64,000 nt of DNA. Source: Prorocentrum cordatum (lineage: Eukaryota; Sar; Dinophyceae; Prorocentrales; Prorocentraceae). Positions 1-10,671 of the stretch are shown piece by piece (position 1 is the first letter of the stretch; the number at the start of each line of letters is the position of its first letter). The DNA lies in NCBI GenBank assembly GCA_963575745.1, contig CAUYUJ010022515.1:48740-112739 (forward strand), read 5' to 3'. The notes under the pieces were generated by a model. The model worked only from the letters and a program-made list of their open reading frames with translations, had not been told where the DNA came from and did not search any database. Made by a program: the position numbers and the translations under genes.

Positions 1-24
1 CAAACACGTAGGGCGACGGGACAT

Positions 25-75
25 CCATATGTATATCTATATCTATATTTATATCTATATATATATACACATATG
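25..75. repeat. TA-rich microsatellite
   Basis: Alternating TATATC and TATA units. Simple sequence; the methionine-tyrosine-isoleucine translation it gives is not a gene. Confidence 0.9.
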
Positions 76-234
76 CATTGCCCCAGGCCTCGCCCATCCT
101 CTGGGCCTGGGAGCGATGTATGCGCCCTCCCGGCTTGGCCAGCGAGGCACATACGCAGCTCCTGGGTCCAGGATGGGCCAGGCCTGGGGCAGTGGCTGTC
201 CCAACACGGAACCGAGGCGCTCCAGGAACGCCCC

Positions 235-365
235 CGCCTTCGAGGGTCGAAGGCGTTGTCAGCTCCTCCTCGGCGGAAGCGGCGGAAGGCCTGCGGACAC
301 CGGCGGAAGCAAAACGAGGCCGTCTCCGCTGGCGGAAGGCTGGCGGCAGGCGGCGGACGTGCAAG
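235..365. repeat. GGCGGAAG-type short repeat
   Basis: Degenerate GGCGGAAG/GGCGGACG units about 8-12 bp long. A related stretch with the same AACGAGGCCG core lies at about 5617-5745, so this is a dispersed repeat. Confidence 0.6.
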
Positions 366-393
366 ATGCGCCCCCCAGGAGATGACGAGCGAA

Positions 394-543
394 CAACTCA
401 CACCCATACCCATAGGAGGGTCGAAAGGAGGGGAACTGGCTATGGGTATGGGTGCGAGTTGTCGGACCCTGGGGGACGCTCCCGTTGGAGCGGGGACCCC
501 CATCCGCCGTCCCCCCATAGGGTACGGGTGCGTGTTGTTCGAC
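394..543 (+). mobile_element. Palindromic element, family F, copy 1
   Basis: An arm at 394-414 is inverted at 441-461 with one mismatch in 21 bp, and a third partial copy of the arm lies at 526-540. The core has GTCGGACCC, a CCCGTTGGAGCGGGG palindrome and GGACCCCC. The same core recurs at 41566-41782, where it behaves as an intron, and inverted near 35915-35990. No exon can be shown on either side here. Confidence 0.65.
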
Positions 544-550
544 CGTCAAA

Positions 551-786
551 GAGACGACAATATGTTTTGGTTCAGGGTTTCCCGAGCCCGCCACGTGGGC
601 GACGGAGACAACGGGTCCAACTGCGCCGACCTTGGCGCGTGAGCTCCCCGCGTACGTAAGGCCCCAAGAGACGACAATACGTTTTGGTTCAGGGTTTCCC
701 GAGCCCGCCATGTGGGCGACGGAAAACACGGGTCCAACTGCGCCGACATTGGCGCGTAAGCTCCCCGCGTGCGTAAGGTCGCGCGC
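551..786 (+). repeat. 117-bp tandem duplication
   Basis: Two head-to-tail copies start at 551 and 668 with GAGACGACAATA and continue through the same GTTTTGGTTCAGGG and GTCCAACTGCGCCGAC segments with few differences. The open frames here come from the duplication. No gene recognised. Confidence 0.85.
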
Positions 787-1477
787 AAGCGCCCTCGTCT
801 CCAATGTGGCGTGCATCGCCGTCGGCCCCCGTAAGCCACCGCGTAAGGTCGCTGTACCGCCCCGCGTATGACCCGCTTTTGATCGTCGCCCATCTGTTCG
901 CTGAAATGGCCAAGCTGCCAGAAGTATGCAGCAATTTTGAAGATGAGTGCGTCAACCGCATGTGGCGCTGGTTCGTTCCAGTTTTCAGGATTCGAACGTG
1001 CCTCCCGCAACCCAGCCTTCCTGGGGGCCCGCGCTTTTTGATTTTTGGCGCGCCCACAGCCCATGCCTGGGTCGCCCCGCCCGATGGCAGCCTCGTTCGT
1101 TCGTTCGTTCACATGCTCGCCGCTGTTGAGCTCCCCCACGGCAGCCCCCCGCTGCGGCGCCCGAGGAGGCACCGCGGCGGCCCGCCGCCGGAGCAGGCTG
1201 CGCCGCGGGCCGACGGCGCGCCGCCGCGGCCGCCCCGCCAGGGGCTCCAGCCTGCGCCCTCGCCGGGGGACGAGCCAGTCGACCACGCGAGGAGCGGGCC
1301 GACGACGACGACGACGACGAAAGCGACGACGACGACGATGACGACGACGACGACGAACGATAATGGTGCTGACGGAGGGGCAAAAAGCGACGACGTCGAC
1401 CACGCCAGGAGGTCGTCGCCGTTCTCGGCTCGTCCACTATTTTCCAGGCCTCCCAGATGGGGTCCGAGCAGATGGGG
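787..1477. other. No gene recognised; ACG-rich tract
   Basis: GC-rich sequence with a (CGTT)n patch near 1090 and an (ACG)n microsatellite at about 1300-1355. Open frames exist on both strands, but their composition follows the repeats. Confidence 0.5.
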
Positions 1478-1660
1478 TCGGAGGATCGCGCCGCATCGCC
1501 GATGCGTCGGCGACCTCGCTCGATGAGGAGCATGATTTCCTCCACGCCGACGTCGCCGCTGCATTGCCGATGCATCGCCGCTGCATCCCCGATGAATCGG
1601 CGATGCGTCGGCGTTGCGGCGCGATCCTTCAACCCCACTTACTCGGGCCCATTCAGATTT
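1445..1660 (+). mobile_element. Palindromic TIR element, family G, copy 1
   Basis: The sequence GGATCGCGCCGCATCGCCGA near 1482 is mirrored by GGCGTTGCGGCGCGATCC ending near 1628, giving arms of about 35-40 bp around a short CATCG-rich centre. The outer flank GGCCTCCCAGATGGGGTC is shared, inverted, with the second copy at about 35690-35885. The sharing of both arms and outer flank indicates a mobile family rather than a chance hairpin. No protein coded. Confidence 0.7.
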
Positions 1661-1732
1661 CTCTATCTTAAGCTCGTCGACTACATGCCTGAGCAATACT
1701 GTTTCCATTTGCTGCTCGCTATTATGCCTCTT

Positions 1733-1778
1733 TATCTCTCCGTCTCTCTCTCTCTCTCGCTCGCTTTCTCTCCGTTGT
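1733..1778. repeat. CT microsatellite
   Basis: Interrupted (CT)n run. Confidence 0.85.
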
Positions 1779-1911
1779 CATTTTTGCTCAAGATGGGAAC
1801 AGGTCCCATTGCGAGCGGGCAGCTGTCTTTCGAGCGCGAAGCCGAGGCTGGCGTGAGCGGGATTCGTGCCTTGCATGGGGTCCAGGCAGGCCCAGAGGCA
1901 ACGGGGAGAAG

Positions 1912-2160
1912 ACGGCCTGGTTGTGCGAGCGTTGCGTCAACGGCAAGGGGGAGCCATTCAGGCACGGCGTCAAGTGCAAACTTCAAAAGGGCTTCGCGTT
2001 CGGCCAGGTCGTCGCCGGTTGCCCTCCGCGCCGACGCGGGAGGTGCGACTGCCACCAAGGACGTCGCCCCGTGGCAGCTGGAGGCGAAAGGTGCGCGAGC
2101 AGAGGCTGCAGCTGGAACAGAAGCGCGAGGAGGAGATCGTCAGGCTGCGCCAGCAGGTTA
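1912..2160 (+). pseudogene. Zinc-ribbon and coiled-coil start of LINE remnant 1
   Basis: One frame reads AWLCERCVNGKGEPF followed by HGVKCKLQKGFAFG: a CxxC pair, then a third Cys where a second CxxC pair is expected. The fourth Cys is missing. In another frame at about 2088-2160 the peptide VREQRLQLEQKREEEIVRLR has heptad spacing typical of a coiled coil. Such N-terminal Cys-ribbon plus coiled-coil regions precede the endonuclease in many dinoflagellate retroelement ORFs and probably bind nucleic acid or help multimerise. The frame change between the blocks marks it as decayed. Confidence 0.5.
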
Positions 2161-2221
2161 GTCTTAAACCGGGCCCCCGACAGGGGGAATCTGCAAAAAT
2201 AGTTAAACAATAGTCCGGGGG

Positions 2222-3220
2222 ATGATTGTTGGATTATTTGTGAATATTTTTTCTGTTTCGCCAAACGTCGGCCTGTATGGGGGATACGGCCGACTTAAGG
2301 GTAGTGGCACCGAGGCCGGGCGCGACGACCCGATGCATCAGTCGCAGGAGGCCGACAAGAAGCGCATCGCGTTCTTGGCCGGCGCGATCGAGAGCACCCT
2401 CAGGGACATCAGTGCCGACACCCTCGCCAAGACCGCCAAGTGGCAGACGCAGCTCGAGCGGCTCCGTCTCAGGGAGAGGGGGGCTCAGCCCATTGGCAGC
2501 CGGCACGCGGCCTGCAATCGAGAGGTCTTGCGTCTGCAGGCCCCCAGCTCCAAGCAGACCAAGGCCTTCGAGGGCTCCAGGAAGCAGATCCACAACATGC
2601 GGGCTCGCCTCGAGCTCCAGCTCGCGCGGCAGGCCAAGACGTGCATGCCGGGCTGCGACTCGCGGGGCTCCGCAAGGAACTGCCTGGGGTGGGTGGCGGA
2701 GCGCCTCCTGACACCGAGCGAGCGCACCTCGGTCCTCTTGCCTGGCATCGCCGCTTCCCTCGATGGACTGGAAGACCTCTTTGAGCAGGGCTTCGACGGC
2801 GTCATCGCGCAGGAGCTCGCCGACCAGGCGCGCGCACTCAAGACCAAGCTGGGCCAAGCGCTCGCGGACGTGCGCGGGGCCAGGACGGCGCCCCCCCAGC
2901 CTGCACAGGCCCCTGCTGCCTGGGATTCGTCACCCCAGGCCAACCGAGACATCTTGCAGATTCTGGGCCACGAGGTCCCCGAGGAAAACGAGGAGGTGCG
3001 CATGGCGGCCAAACGCGCTTACGAGATCAACGCAGCGGCCGCCCTGCAAGCGGAGCAGGCCGAGAAGCGCGCCACGACCGACAGCACCAAGGCCAACATT
3101 TGTTCGGCGGGCGCCGCCGTCGTTGAAGGCATGGCTCAGAATGCCGGCCTTCAGCAGCCTGCTTCTCTTCCTGGTGCTGGCGCTGCAGGGTGTGCTGGAG
3201 CGGGCAGGTCGTCCTCCTGA
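2222..3220 (+). CDS. Charged coiled-coil ORF within LINE remnant 1
   Basis: An open frame of 332 codons, the longest uninterrupted coding-like stretch in the first 5 kb. It is rich in Ala, Gln, Arg, Lys and Glu, with helical segments such as TLAKTAKWQTQLERLR and QELADQARALKTKLGQAL, and ends in an Ala/Gly-rich tail before TGA. There are no membrane segments or catalytic motifs. Lying between the Cys-ribbon and the endonuclease block, it is most likely the linker or gag-like part of the retroelement protein. The ATG at 2222 need not be a real start: residues before about codon 30 look non-coding, and an upstream frame probably fed into it. It could instead be an exon of a host coiled-coil protein; the neighbouring endonuclease block argues against that. 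Confidence 0.5.
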   Translation: MIVGLFVNIFSVSPNVGLYGGYGRLKGSGTEAGRDDPMHQSQEADKKRIAFLAGAIESTLRDISADTLAKTAKWQTQLERLRLRERGAQPIGSRHAACNREVLRLQAPSSKQTKAFEGSRKQIHNMRARLELQLARQAKTCMPGCDSRGSARNCLGWVAERLLTPSERTSVLLPGIAASLDGLEDLFEQGFDGVIAQELADQARALKTKLGQALADVRGARTAPPQPAQAPAAWDSSPQANRDILQILGHEVPEENEEVRMAAKRAYEINAAAALQAEQAEKRATTDSTKANICSAGAAVVEGMAQNAGLQQPASLPGAGAAGCAGAGRSSS

Positions 3221-3329
3221 CGGCGTCTGCTTCCTATTCGCGAGCGTCACTTAATGGGGGCCCCAGACTGAGCGCTTCTAGGAGAGCCCCCGTGCCGCCG
3301 ATTACGACGGCCTCGGATGCGTGGAGGTG

Positions 3330-3990
3330 CGCGTCAGCAATAAAGTGGCCCGCGACGTTAGTCAAAAAACTCCATCGCCCGGGATGGAAGGCCACGCTTT
3401 CGCCCGGTGCTCTGCCGGGCAAATCGCTGCACGGCATCGCGGGCGGCAAGCTTGTGGCGACGCGGAGTGACCTCCAGGCCACCACGTTCGACCGTTGGAG
3501 AGCTGGGTGGTCCGACCCACTCATCGGCTTCGCTCCCACGGTCTCCATGCGCAGGCGGGCGGCATCATCTTCGCGGTCGCCTGCCTGCGCCCGTCCCTGG
3601 GGCTCGACAGCCGCAGTCGCGGCGCGCTGCTGGCCTGCCTTGGTCTCCTTCCTCGAGGTCCAGAAGGCACCGTGCATCATTTCGGCCGACTGGAACTTTG
3701 AGCCTGCCAAGCTCGCCCCCGCAGGCTGGGTTGGGCAGCGTGACGCCGGAGGTCCTGCGACCGGACTGCCAAATTGCTTTCGACATGTGGCAGGAGCGGC
3801 TCTTTGACGACGCGCTGGCCAAGGCCAGCTACGCGAGTCTGTTCGACGTCGAGGCTGTCCTCGAGGCCCCCTGTGCTACGCAGTGCGGCCTCGCGACTAC
3901 TTTCAGAGGCAGCCGCCAGGAGTGGCGCTACCAATCCGTGGACAGGCCGAGGAGTCTCCCCGAAGCCGTTCGCCCCCAAACCGTCCGCGA
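3330..3990 (+). pseudogene. EEP-type endonuclease remnant
   Basis: EEP domains nick target DNA for target-primed reverse transcription. Here GWKATLSPGALPG followed by GGKLVATRS resembles the N-terminal part of the domain, and APCIISADWNFEPAKLAPAG resembles the central GDxN motif, with SADWN in place of GGDWN. A Cys/Arg-rich stretch follows, but the C-terminal SDH motif is not found in frame. The frame changes near 3780, so the domain cannot be made intact. Downstream frames to 4327 are Arg/Pro-rich and unrecognised. Confidence 0.5.
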
Positions 3991-4330
3991 TCCCGGTCGT
4001 AAGCGCGCCAGACAGAGGGCGGCTGCGGTGAGCAAGCGGGCGCGGACCCTCGACGTGGCGCTGCAGTCGGACTTCCTCAGGCTGCGTGGCGTCGGTGACC
4101 CGCCTGGCGCGGCTTCCTCTGCCTCTGCCGGGTTGCAGCGGGGCGACGGGGCCGAGACTTCGCCTCCCGGTCAAAGTGGCGCCCATTTTGGCGGCAAGTA
4201 TTTCCTGGGGGGGGGCTGCTCTCCGCGGCCGGGTCTTCCTCTGCGGCGTCCTCGGGGCGCTTTGCCAGCTCGATTGCGTGCGCCGAGCCGAGTTTCGGAC
4301 AGAAGCGCGACCACCTGCGACAGCTAGCGG

Positions 4331-5132
4331 GGCCGCTTCTTGGACTTGGGCGGCGAGTTCGCTGGCGAATGCATGCGGGCTCGACGACTCTTCCCTGGAG
4401 TTTTCAGGCAGGGTCAGATGGCGCGCGCTGCCCAGTGGCCACGCCGCCTGACAACCCCAGCCAGTCTCTCCCAGATGCCGCTATGCTACGCTTCGCGCGG
4501 GCCCCCTTCGACAAGATGCGTCTCCTAGGATGGGGTTCGCGCCGCCTGGAGGACCGGCGACGCGACGGCTGCGCTGGCGCAGCCAACCTGGTTAAGAGCT
4601 TCAAGATCTCTGACGAGAGCTGGGGGCCAGTTGGACTGCGCCCTTCTCGGCGCGCATTTCGGCCTGACCTTGTCGGCCACCCCGCTTTCGTGGGGCGGCC
4701 CTGCCGCGCCGCGAGAGCGCCGAGAGGGAGTGACTGGCCTGCTGTGGGAGGGCTCGCGGCTTCGGTTTCAAGCGCAAGGGGGCCGGCGTTTTCCTTGGCA
4801 GAGGCACCTGCGACGCCGCAGGGCCGAGGATTGGGCCACCCTCCACGCTGGCGCGGTCGCCGTCCGCGGCCGGGTCGGCAGCGGGGAGAGCCCGCGGCAG
4901 CTTGAGAAGCGCCGCCTGCTCTTCCAGTGCGCCGTGGCTGACTTGCAATCCTCGGTGGCTACCGATCATGAGGGCAGTCTCGCCAACTTCCCCCTCCAGG
5001 CCGTCGACGCCAGGTTCCTCGGCGGGGGGCAGCGGGGGGGCGTCGTCGCGGAGGGCTTTATCTTACTGCGTGGGCAAACCGGCCAGGCGAGCCACGGCCA
5101 ACGCCGGGAATGGCGTCGTCGAGCGGGGTGGC
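4331..5132 (+). other. GC-rich stretch without a recognised gene
   Basis: Several overlapping open frames on both strands reflect GC-richness. None shows a motif. It could be the decayed body of LINE remnant 1, but no RT block was seen. Confidence 0.4.
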
Positions 5133-5258
5133 ATGGCCGGCTCGGAAGAGCTGCGCCGGCGGGCGCTGCGCGGCGACGCTCCCGAGTTGGAGGAGCTGGA
5201 AGCCGGTCTCTCGGCGGCGAACCCTGCCTGCGGTATGGTGGCCAAAAATGTGGAATGA
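5133..5258 (+). CDS. Candidate short coding exon, ankyrin-like start
   Basis: This 41-codon frame from ATG to TGA reads MAGSEELRRRALRGDAPELE and continues with ELEAGLSAANPACG. Its codon use is orderly (strong G/C at third positions), unlike the arginine-rich shadow frames around it. The pattern of ALRGDAPELEEL followed by LSAANP recalls the first ankyrin repeat of many proteins, but one partial repeat is too little to name. It may be the first exon of a gene whose other exons are not recognised, or a fragment. No splice context can be fixed. Confidence 0.35.
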   Translation: MAGSEELRRRALRGDAPELEELEAGLSAANPACGMVAKNVE

Positions 5259-6806
5259 GGTCCGGGCTGAGAACTGGGTGCCCCGTCGGAGCGGCAGGCC
5301 GCCATCGGCGAGGCCCTTGCCGGGGGCCGCGGCGCGGCCGCCGACGAGCCCCTTCCGCCCGTGACCGCCGAGGCCCTCGATGGGGCGACCGCCGGACTTG
5401 GCCCGCGCGAGGCCCGGGGCGCGGACGGGCTGAGCCCTTTAGGCGTGGGGCGCGCGCCCGCGGCCGGGGAGCTCGGGCCCCTCGCGGTTCGACGTCGACG
5501 CCGCGGAGGCGCAGTGCGCGTGGCAACCTGCCATGTACAACCAGCCAGGCGCTACCCGCATGGGGCGTTCCAGCTGGGGCTTCGCCTTCGAGGCGAGGAT
5601 CGAAAGGGGCCCCCGTCTCCTCCTCGGCGGACGGCGGCGGACAGGCGGCAGGCGCCCGCGGTGGCAGAACGAGGCCGCCTCCGCCGACGGAGGGCGATAA
5701 GTGGCTGGCGGAAGCCGGCGGAAGTGAACCGCGCACCCCACAGAGATGGTGACATTTTCGCTTGCGTCGTTTCCGGATCCAGCCGCGCGCTCCGCAGGGC
5801 GGCGGGCGACGCCGCCGAGGAGGCCGAGTCGGGCCTTCCAGCGCGCCGGGCGGCGGACAGGTCCGCAACGTTTCTTCGTGGCAGCATGCGCGCGCGCATC
5901 GGCAGTGACTTCGACTCTCTTCGGGTGAGGATGGAACCCTTGGTTCGGGGGCTGCCGCGTGAGACCGCCGCGTTGGGCCTGCATTTTTGCGCCGAGACCG
6001 CGCGCGAGAGGCCGCGCGTGCGACCGCGTGTGAGACCGCCGCGCGAGACCACTTGACCGCCGCGCGGCCCAGTGCGCGAGACCACCTGGCGAGGCGCCCC
6101 CCCGAGGTAAAGGGCGAGGCAACGAACTTGTGGCGAACGCAACCGCGCGTCCGTCGGAGCAATCGATCGGCGCGCGCCGGCCTCCCAATGCCCGCAGGGG
6201 CCCAGGATGGAGTCGGAAGGGGGCAGAGATCGACCTTCGCTTCCCTTGCCGAGTTTCGCGGGCGCGGAGAGGGGGGGGGGGCCCGGGGAGGTGGGCGGGG
6301 GGGGATGAGGGGGGGGAGGGGGCAGACCTCTTGCATCCAATCGTACTTGTGCTCGCCGTCGTTCTCGCCCTCCCCCCTCCCCATTCCTGTTGTCGCCTTC
6401 CTGCTGCTCGCCTTCCTCCTGCCTCCCACATCGAGCCGTCTTGGCCCGGCCCGCGTCGGCTCTGGGTGGTCTGCGCGACCAGCTCGGCCTGGCGCCCCCC
6501 AGGGTCTCCCTGCGCCCGCCGCGCCGCGGCCCGCCGCGCCCGATCCGCGCGCCGGCCCCTCCCTCAGCCGCGGCGGGAGCGGCGGCGCCCGTGGCGCCGC
6601 CCAACCGCGAGAGCATGTCGATTTCCAGTTAATGTTCTTCCGCCCAGCGCCCCGCGGGCACCTCCGGGGGCATCGGCGCGCTGTCGCGCTCGCGCAGTTT
6701 GGTTTGATTTTTCCGGGGGCCGGATGTCGACCCTCGGCAGCCGTGTTGTTCGCGCGCAGGGTGGGCCGGCGAGAATGGCATGGCGTCAGAAGGAGCATTT
6801 TGCATA
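5259..6806. other. GC-rich repeats, no gene recognised
   Basis: Contains GGCGGA-type repeats (5617-5745, related to 235-365), GAGACCGCGCGC short repeats (about 5990-6060) and G-runs (6268-6330). Long open frames on the minus strand are arginine/proline-rich shadows. Confidence 0.5.
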
Positions 6807-6970
6807 GATAAAGCGCGTGCAGGACCAGGCCGCCCGCCAGGTGGCGATCGTCGCCGAAGCTCAGCTCGCGTCCATGTTCGGGGGTGTCAGCTCGCAGCTG
6901 GGTGACCCCAGGGCCGCGGCGTCGTCGGGCTCGTCGGCCCGCGCAGGCGCCGACTCGGCGTTCGAGATCG

Positions 6971-6972
<2 letters not shown>
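6807..6972 (+). CDS. Candidate exon, unknown protein
   Basis: After an AG acceptor in TTTTGCATAG the frame reads IKRVQDQAARQVAIVAEAQL, then SMFGGVSSQLGDP and a Ser/Ala-rich tail. A stop lies directly upstream in frame, so this cannot begin an intact gene on its own; it fits an internal exon entered at the acceptor. It runs into a pure G tract at 6971, which is probably the start of an intron or an expansion inside one. The helical first half could belong to a coiled coil. Family unrecognised. Confidence 0.4.

Positions 6973-7001
<29 letters not shown>
6971..7001. repeat. Homopolymer G run
   Basis: About 30 consecutive G residues. Able to form G-quadruplex structures and prone to length error in sequencing. 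Confidence 0.9.
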
Positions 7002-7850
7002 CGAAGAAGGAGTCGTCGGAAGATTCTGAATGCTTCAGGACCGGGCCAAGCCAGTTTCACGCGTTTCATCGCAGGGGCCACTCCCCGAGGCATCGCTGAA
7101 AGGGTGCTGTCCGACCTATCATCGCACTGTGCAGCCCTATGGGGGGGGCGGATCCGATCGTGCGCGTGCACTTGTTGACTGGGAAGGTGATATTTCACAT
7201 CTCATCCACCCTCGCGCGTTCAGCATGCCTTGTGAGGGGCCGAAGCATTTGGGGGGCCTGCGTGCCAGAGCCTCGTCGATGGCCTTGGTTGGTGGCTTCG
7301 GGTTCGTCGAGAGCCCCCCCCGCCGGCCGGGGTCTCTTCTGCAGCCATGAACAGGCTGGGATTTGAGTTGGCAGAGTCTTGGGTGAGTTCACTGTCGGGA
7401 TCCTCCGTCTTGGTGGGCATATCAGTGGTCTTCTCACCCAGAATCTGATAACATGGCAGGAAGTCTTTGCGAAAGTCATGATCTCTCCGTATCGTGCGCC
7501 TAGTGACCTGCTTGATCCCGGCGGCCTGAGTAGCTTTGGAAAGGCGGCCCATGCGGGCTGCGCCCAGACGATCTTTGACCGAATTCGCCCCTTTGTGTGA
7601 GAGGCCTAGCTGTCCTGGAGCTTCTTGCCCTTGGGACATCGGGCGCGCCGTCGGGCTTGTTTTTTTCCCGCTTCCCTCCGGTCTCTGGTCCTTCTTCGGG
7701 GGGGGGGCTGTCTGGGGCGGGGCCCAGGACTTGCGTGCCCTCGGGTAGCCTGTGCGGGGCTCAGTCATCCAACCGCGGTTTCGATGTGAATTCGGGATGT
7801 GGATCCCGCCCGCTGACCCCGCCTCGGTCAGCAGGTCCCGACTCTTCTCC
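7002..7850. other. No gene recognised
   Basis: Open frames occur on both strands, including a long minus-strand frame that continues across LINE remnant 2 and is its shadow. No motif or repeat stands out. Confidence 0.4.
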
Positions 7851-7904
7851 CTCTGTCTGCGCCAGGCGCACTCATGCTGCGCCCGCGCCGCTCGCGGGCG
7901 CGCG

Positions 7905-8760
7905 GCGCGCGCGGGTGCTCCAGCTTGTCGGCAAGTTTGATGCGGTGTGTTTGCAGGAGGCGCATGGCGCGCGCTCTGACTTTGAGATGTTCGGGCGGAA
8001 TGAGCGATGTGGGAACGCTGCTGTGCGCGAATCTCAATGTCGTGATGTGCGCAGGTGCCTGGGTCTGATTCAGGCCATTCGCCCATCCGCTGCTCATGCG
8101 ATCTGCGCCATGGCAGGGGGCTTGACCTCTGTTGAGGTTGAGGAAGGCAGACCTTGGACGGTTGGGACTTGGTTAGCTGGAGACCGGCAGCAGGCAGATG
8201 CTTCTGCGTCGGAGTGTGGGTCTCGGGCAGAGCTGCGCCAACGTGATCCGACCAGGAGGGGTGCATGTGCAAGTGGGGCACGCGGCGCGGCTCTCCTCGA
8301 TTTGCACCTCGCTCTCTGCCCCCGTCCTTTATGATCCCCTGGTCGCAGCCGACGCTGTCTGGCACGCTGTTGAGACCTGGGCGCCATCTGACCATGTCCC
8401 CGTCGTCGCCGCCATCTCGGCCGGGGCCCCCGCTGCCTTGCCCTCTCAGGTTCGCAAAATGGATAGCCCAGCGCGAGCTGTGCCGCGGGCCCTGCTGCAG
8501 TGCGATCCAGGAGATCGATTGGAGGCTCTCCATCAGGAGTAAACTCGCTCGCGTCAAGCAGGTCGGCTGGCAGGTGGCCCCAGTTTTCAGGCCACATTTT
8601 GCGTTCTCGGCCCCCGAGGCCCCAGTGTGACAGTTTGGATTTGGCTACGGCGGCGCACGCGGGATGGCGGATTGGGGCCTGCTCGCTGCGCGCGAAGGCT
8701 GCGAGGGCCCGCCCCCAGTGACTTCTGTGCTAGGATCGGATGTTGAAAGAAGGGGTCCGC
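7905..8760 (+). mobile_element. LINE-type endonuclease remnant 2
   Basis: The first block, at about 7924-7995, reads FDAVCLQEAHG then SDFEMF, the N-terminal metal-binding Glu motif of EEP endonucleases (LQExHG). The last block, at about 8300-8425, is in another frame and reads CTSLSAPVLYDPLVAADAVW then ETWAPSDHVPVVAAIS, the C-terminal SDHxPV motif with the catalytic His. Middle motifs are lost to frameshifts. A third frame continues with FAKWIAQRELCR and a basic linker as in the region between endonuclease and RT. No RT follows, so the copy is truncated or broken. Confidence 0.65.
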
Positions 8761-9821
8761 AACAGGGGGTCTGCATTCGGGGCTGATTGTCCATGTGTGC
8801 TCACTCTGTCGTCAATGTATATATGATGGGGTCCGATTGGTATCCAACGTTGGCGGTCGGGCCACGCGCCAGACTATTATTCTGGCTGCCCACTATGCGC
8901 GTCGGGCGGACCCCCAGGTCCCATGGTGCTGCCGTGTCAAGGCGCGATTGAGGCAACTTTCTCTCCGTCGCCCCGTGTTTCTGGAAGTGTTTCGGTCGCT
9001 CCGTCTGGGGTCCGTTGCTCGGGGGCCCCCCTCTCATCTTCCGCCCGTTGCCCACTGCCCCTCGCGGGTGAATAGTGAGAGCCGCCCCCCCTCTTTTATT
9101 ATCATTATTTTTCTTGTGGTGCCCTACGTTCCCCTCCCATGCTGCCCCTGCTTCTGCGTGGTATTGATACCTGTTGCTGCCCTTGTGGGTCTCTTAAGGT
9201 TGGCTGACAGTTTTCGAGGTTTCTGGCCATGTTGTAATCTGGCTGTGATTTTACTAGTCCTGTGTTTCTTGGCTAATTCAGAGCCGGCCGTATGTGTGGT
9301 TTGTGCGCGCTGACCCTTGTCCGCCTGCTTTCCTTTCCTTGCCTTTGCTCTGCCTGTTCTCCTCTGTCGTCCCGTCGTCGGCTCGTCCCGTCCCCGCCGT
9401 CGGTCTCGTGTCCTTCCTCGTCCGTGACCTTCTCAGGCACTCGGGCGGTCGTTCGCGACCTCTCGTTCGCCCGCGCACGCCATGCGCCCTCGGTTGGAGC
9501 GCGGCGCTCGCCAGCCAGCGTCGTATCTCCGCGGTTCCTTTGGTCTGCCCCTCCTGTTGCCCTCTCTCCTTTGCCTGTTGCTGTCCTCTGTCTCCCCCTC
9601 CTTCTTGTGCCTCTTCCTGTGTGCCTTCGTCTCCCGCGCGGCCTGGGGGCTGCGGGAGAGGCTGCCTGCCGCCTGCCTCCCCCCGCCCGCTCCGCGGGCC
9701 GGCCCGCCGCCCTGTCGCCCGCCCGCCGCCCCCTGCCGCGCGGAGCTTCGAGGTCGGTGCCTTGCTCTGCATGTCGGTTCGTCGGTGGCTGGCCCTTCGG
9801 CGCAGGGAGCAGAGAGCGTCC
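8761..9821. other. Pyrimidine-rich stretch without a gene
   Basis: T-rich patches and GC-rich CCTGTCC/CGTCC sequence. Very long open frames on both strands (for example minus 10115-9273) overlap and look like low-complexity shadows. May include the 3' remains of LINE remnant 2. Confidence 0.4.
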
Positions 9822-9945
9822 TGGCATCGCTCGGACGTGTGCATTTTTTCTCGGCGAGAACCATCGAGGACCATCCTGGACCACCGAGCAAAAAACAGGC
9901 ACGAAACCGACAAATGCACGGGAAATGGACGTCCGAGCGACGCCA
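9822..9945 (+). mobile_element. TIR element, family T, copy 1
   Basis: The left end TGGCATCGCTCGGACGT (9822-9838) is the reverse complement of the right end ACGTCCGAGCGACGCCA (9929-9945) with one mismatch. The 124-bp unit is non-coding, with GAGAACCATCGAGGACCATC in the middle. Copies at 46494-46633, 47884-48009 and 55326-55449 share both ends and the middle, so this is a mobile MITE-like or introner-like family. Confidence 0.8.
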
Positions 9946-10671
9946 AGGCGTGGCTTCTGGCTGGCTGGCTGCCTTGGGCAGCTAGTATCCAGCGCGCGTG
10001 CCTGCAGGCGGCGTGCGGTGCCGCGGGCGCTCTGCCCACGCGTGCTCTGCGCGCGCCCGCCCGCGCCGGGTTCCCGACGAGAGTCGAGGCGCCTGCGGCG
10101 CCCTGCCTCTGTCATCTGCTCTTGGCCAGCCGCCCCGCTCCGGGTTCCCGGCGTTGTTCGAGGCCCCCGTGTCGCTGGGTCCTCTGCTTGTTGTCTCCTC
10201 GCTTTTGTGGGGCGTGCCTGTTTCGGCGTTTTTGTTTTGCTGCTGTGGTGGCTTAAGCCCGATGCTCGACGGGGGAGTGATGGTGCCTCGGGCTCGCGCG
10301 GGCATGGCGATTCGTTCGAATCGCGATGGTCAGAATTTGACAGGAACGCGCTCTCAAGGACAACGCACTCCTATTGCAGAGTACCCGCCGCTCCTCTCTG
10401 CTTCTCTTGCTTCTCTTTGCTTGTTGCGCCTCGGCCTCTCCGCCCCTGCTTGTGCATGGTTTGGCCTGACGTGGACATGGTGAGTGCGCCTGCGGTGGAA
10501 CAGATCTTCCTCCCTGCCCGCCGTTGCCGTCAGTTGTTTCCCCCCTCGGGGATCTCCGCAGATGGTCTTCAGAGGTCCGCGGAGGCTTCCCGGGGGCTGT
10601 CGGGACCTGGAAAAAGGCCCAAACACCCGGAATCTCCGGCTGCTCGAGCTTCGACTCTTCAATCTTCGACG
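9946..10671. other. No gene recognised
   Basis: Cys/Arg-rich translations in all frames, no motif, no clear repeat. Confidence 0.35.

Larger units (their letters stand above)
1860..4330 (+). mobile_element. LINE-type retroelement remnant 1
   Basis: Three blocks occur in the order expected of a dinoflagellate non-LTR element: a Cys-rich ribbon (about 1912-2003), a charged coiled-coil region (about 2088-3200) and an EEP-type endonuclease (about 3330-3990). They lie in different reading frames, so the element is broken by frameshifts. No reverse transcriptase block is recognisable downstream, so this is a 5' part or a truncated copy. Outer ends are not defined. Identification rests on motif order and remembered family character, not on an alignment. 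Confidence 0.6.

Noticed and set aside
4170-4205. Second spliced-leader-like word (CCATTTTGGCGGCAAG)
   Set aside because: Needs an insertion to match and lies inside the LINE remnant flank; no better than chance.
4966-6798. 610-codon minus-strand ORF
   Set aside because: Arg/Pro/Ala-rich GC shadow with no domain, overlapping repeats.
7220-8557. 445-codon minus-strand ORF
   Set aside because: Antisense of the plus-strand endonuclease remnant, whose motifs are clear.
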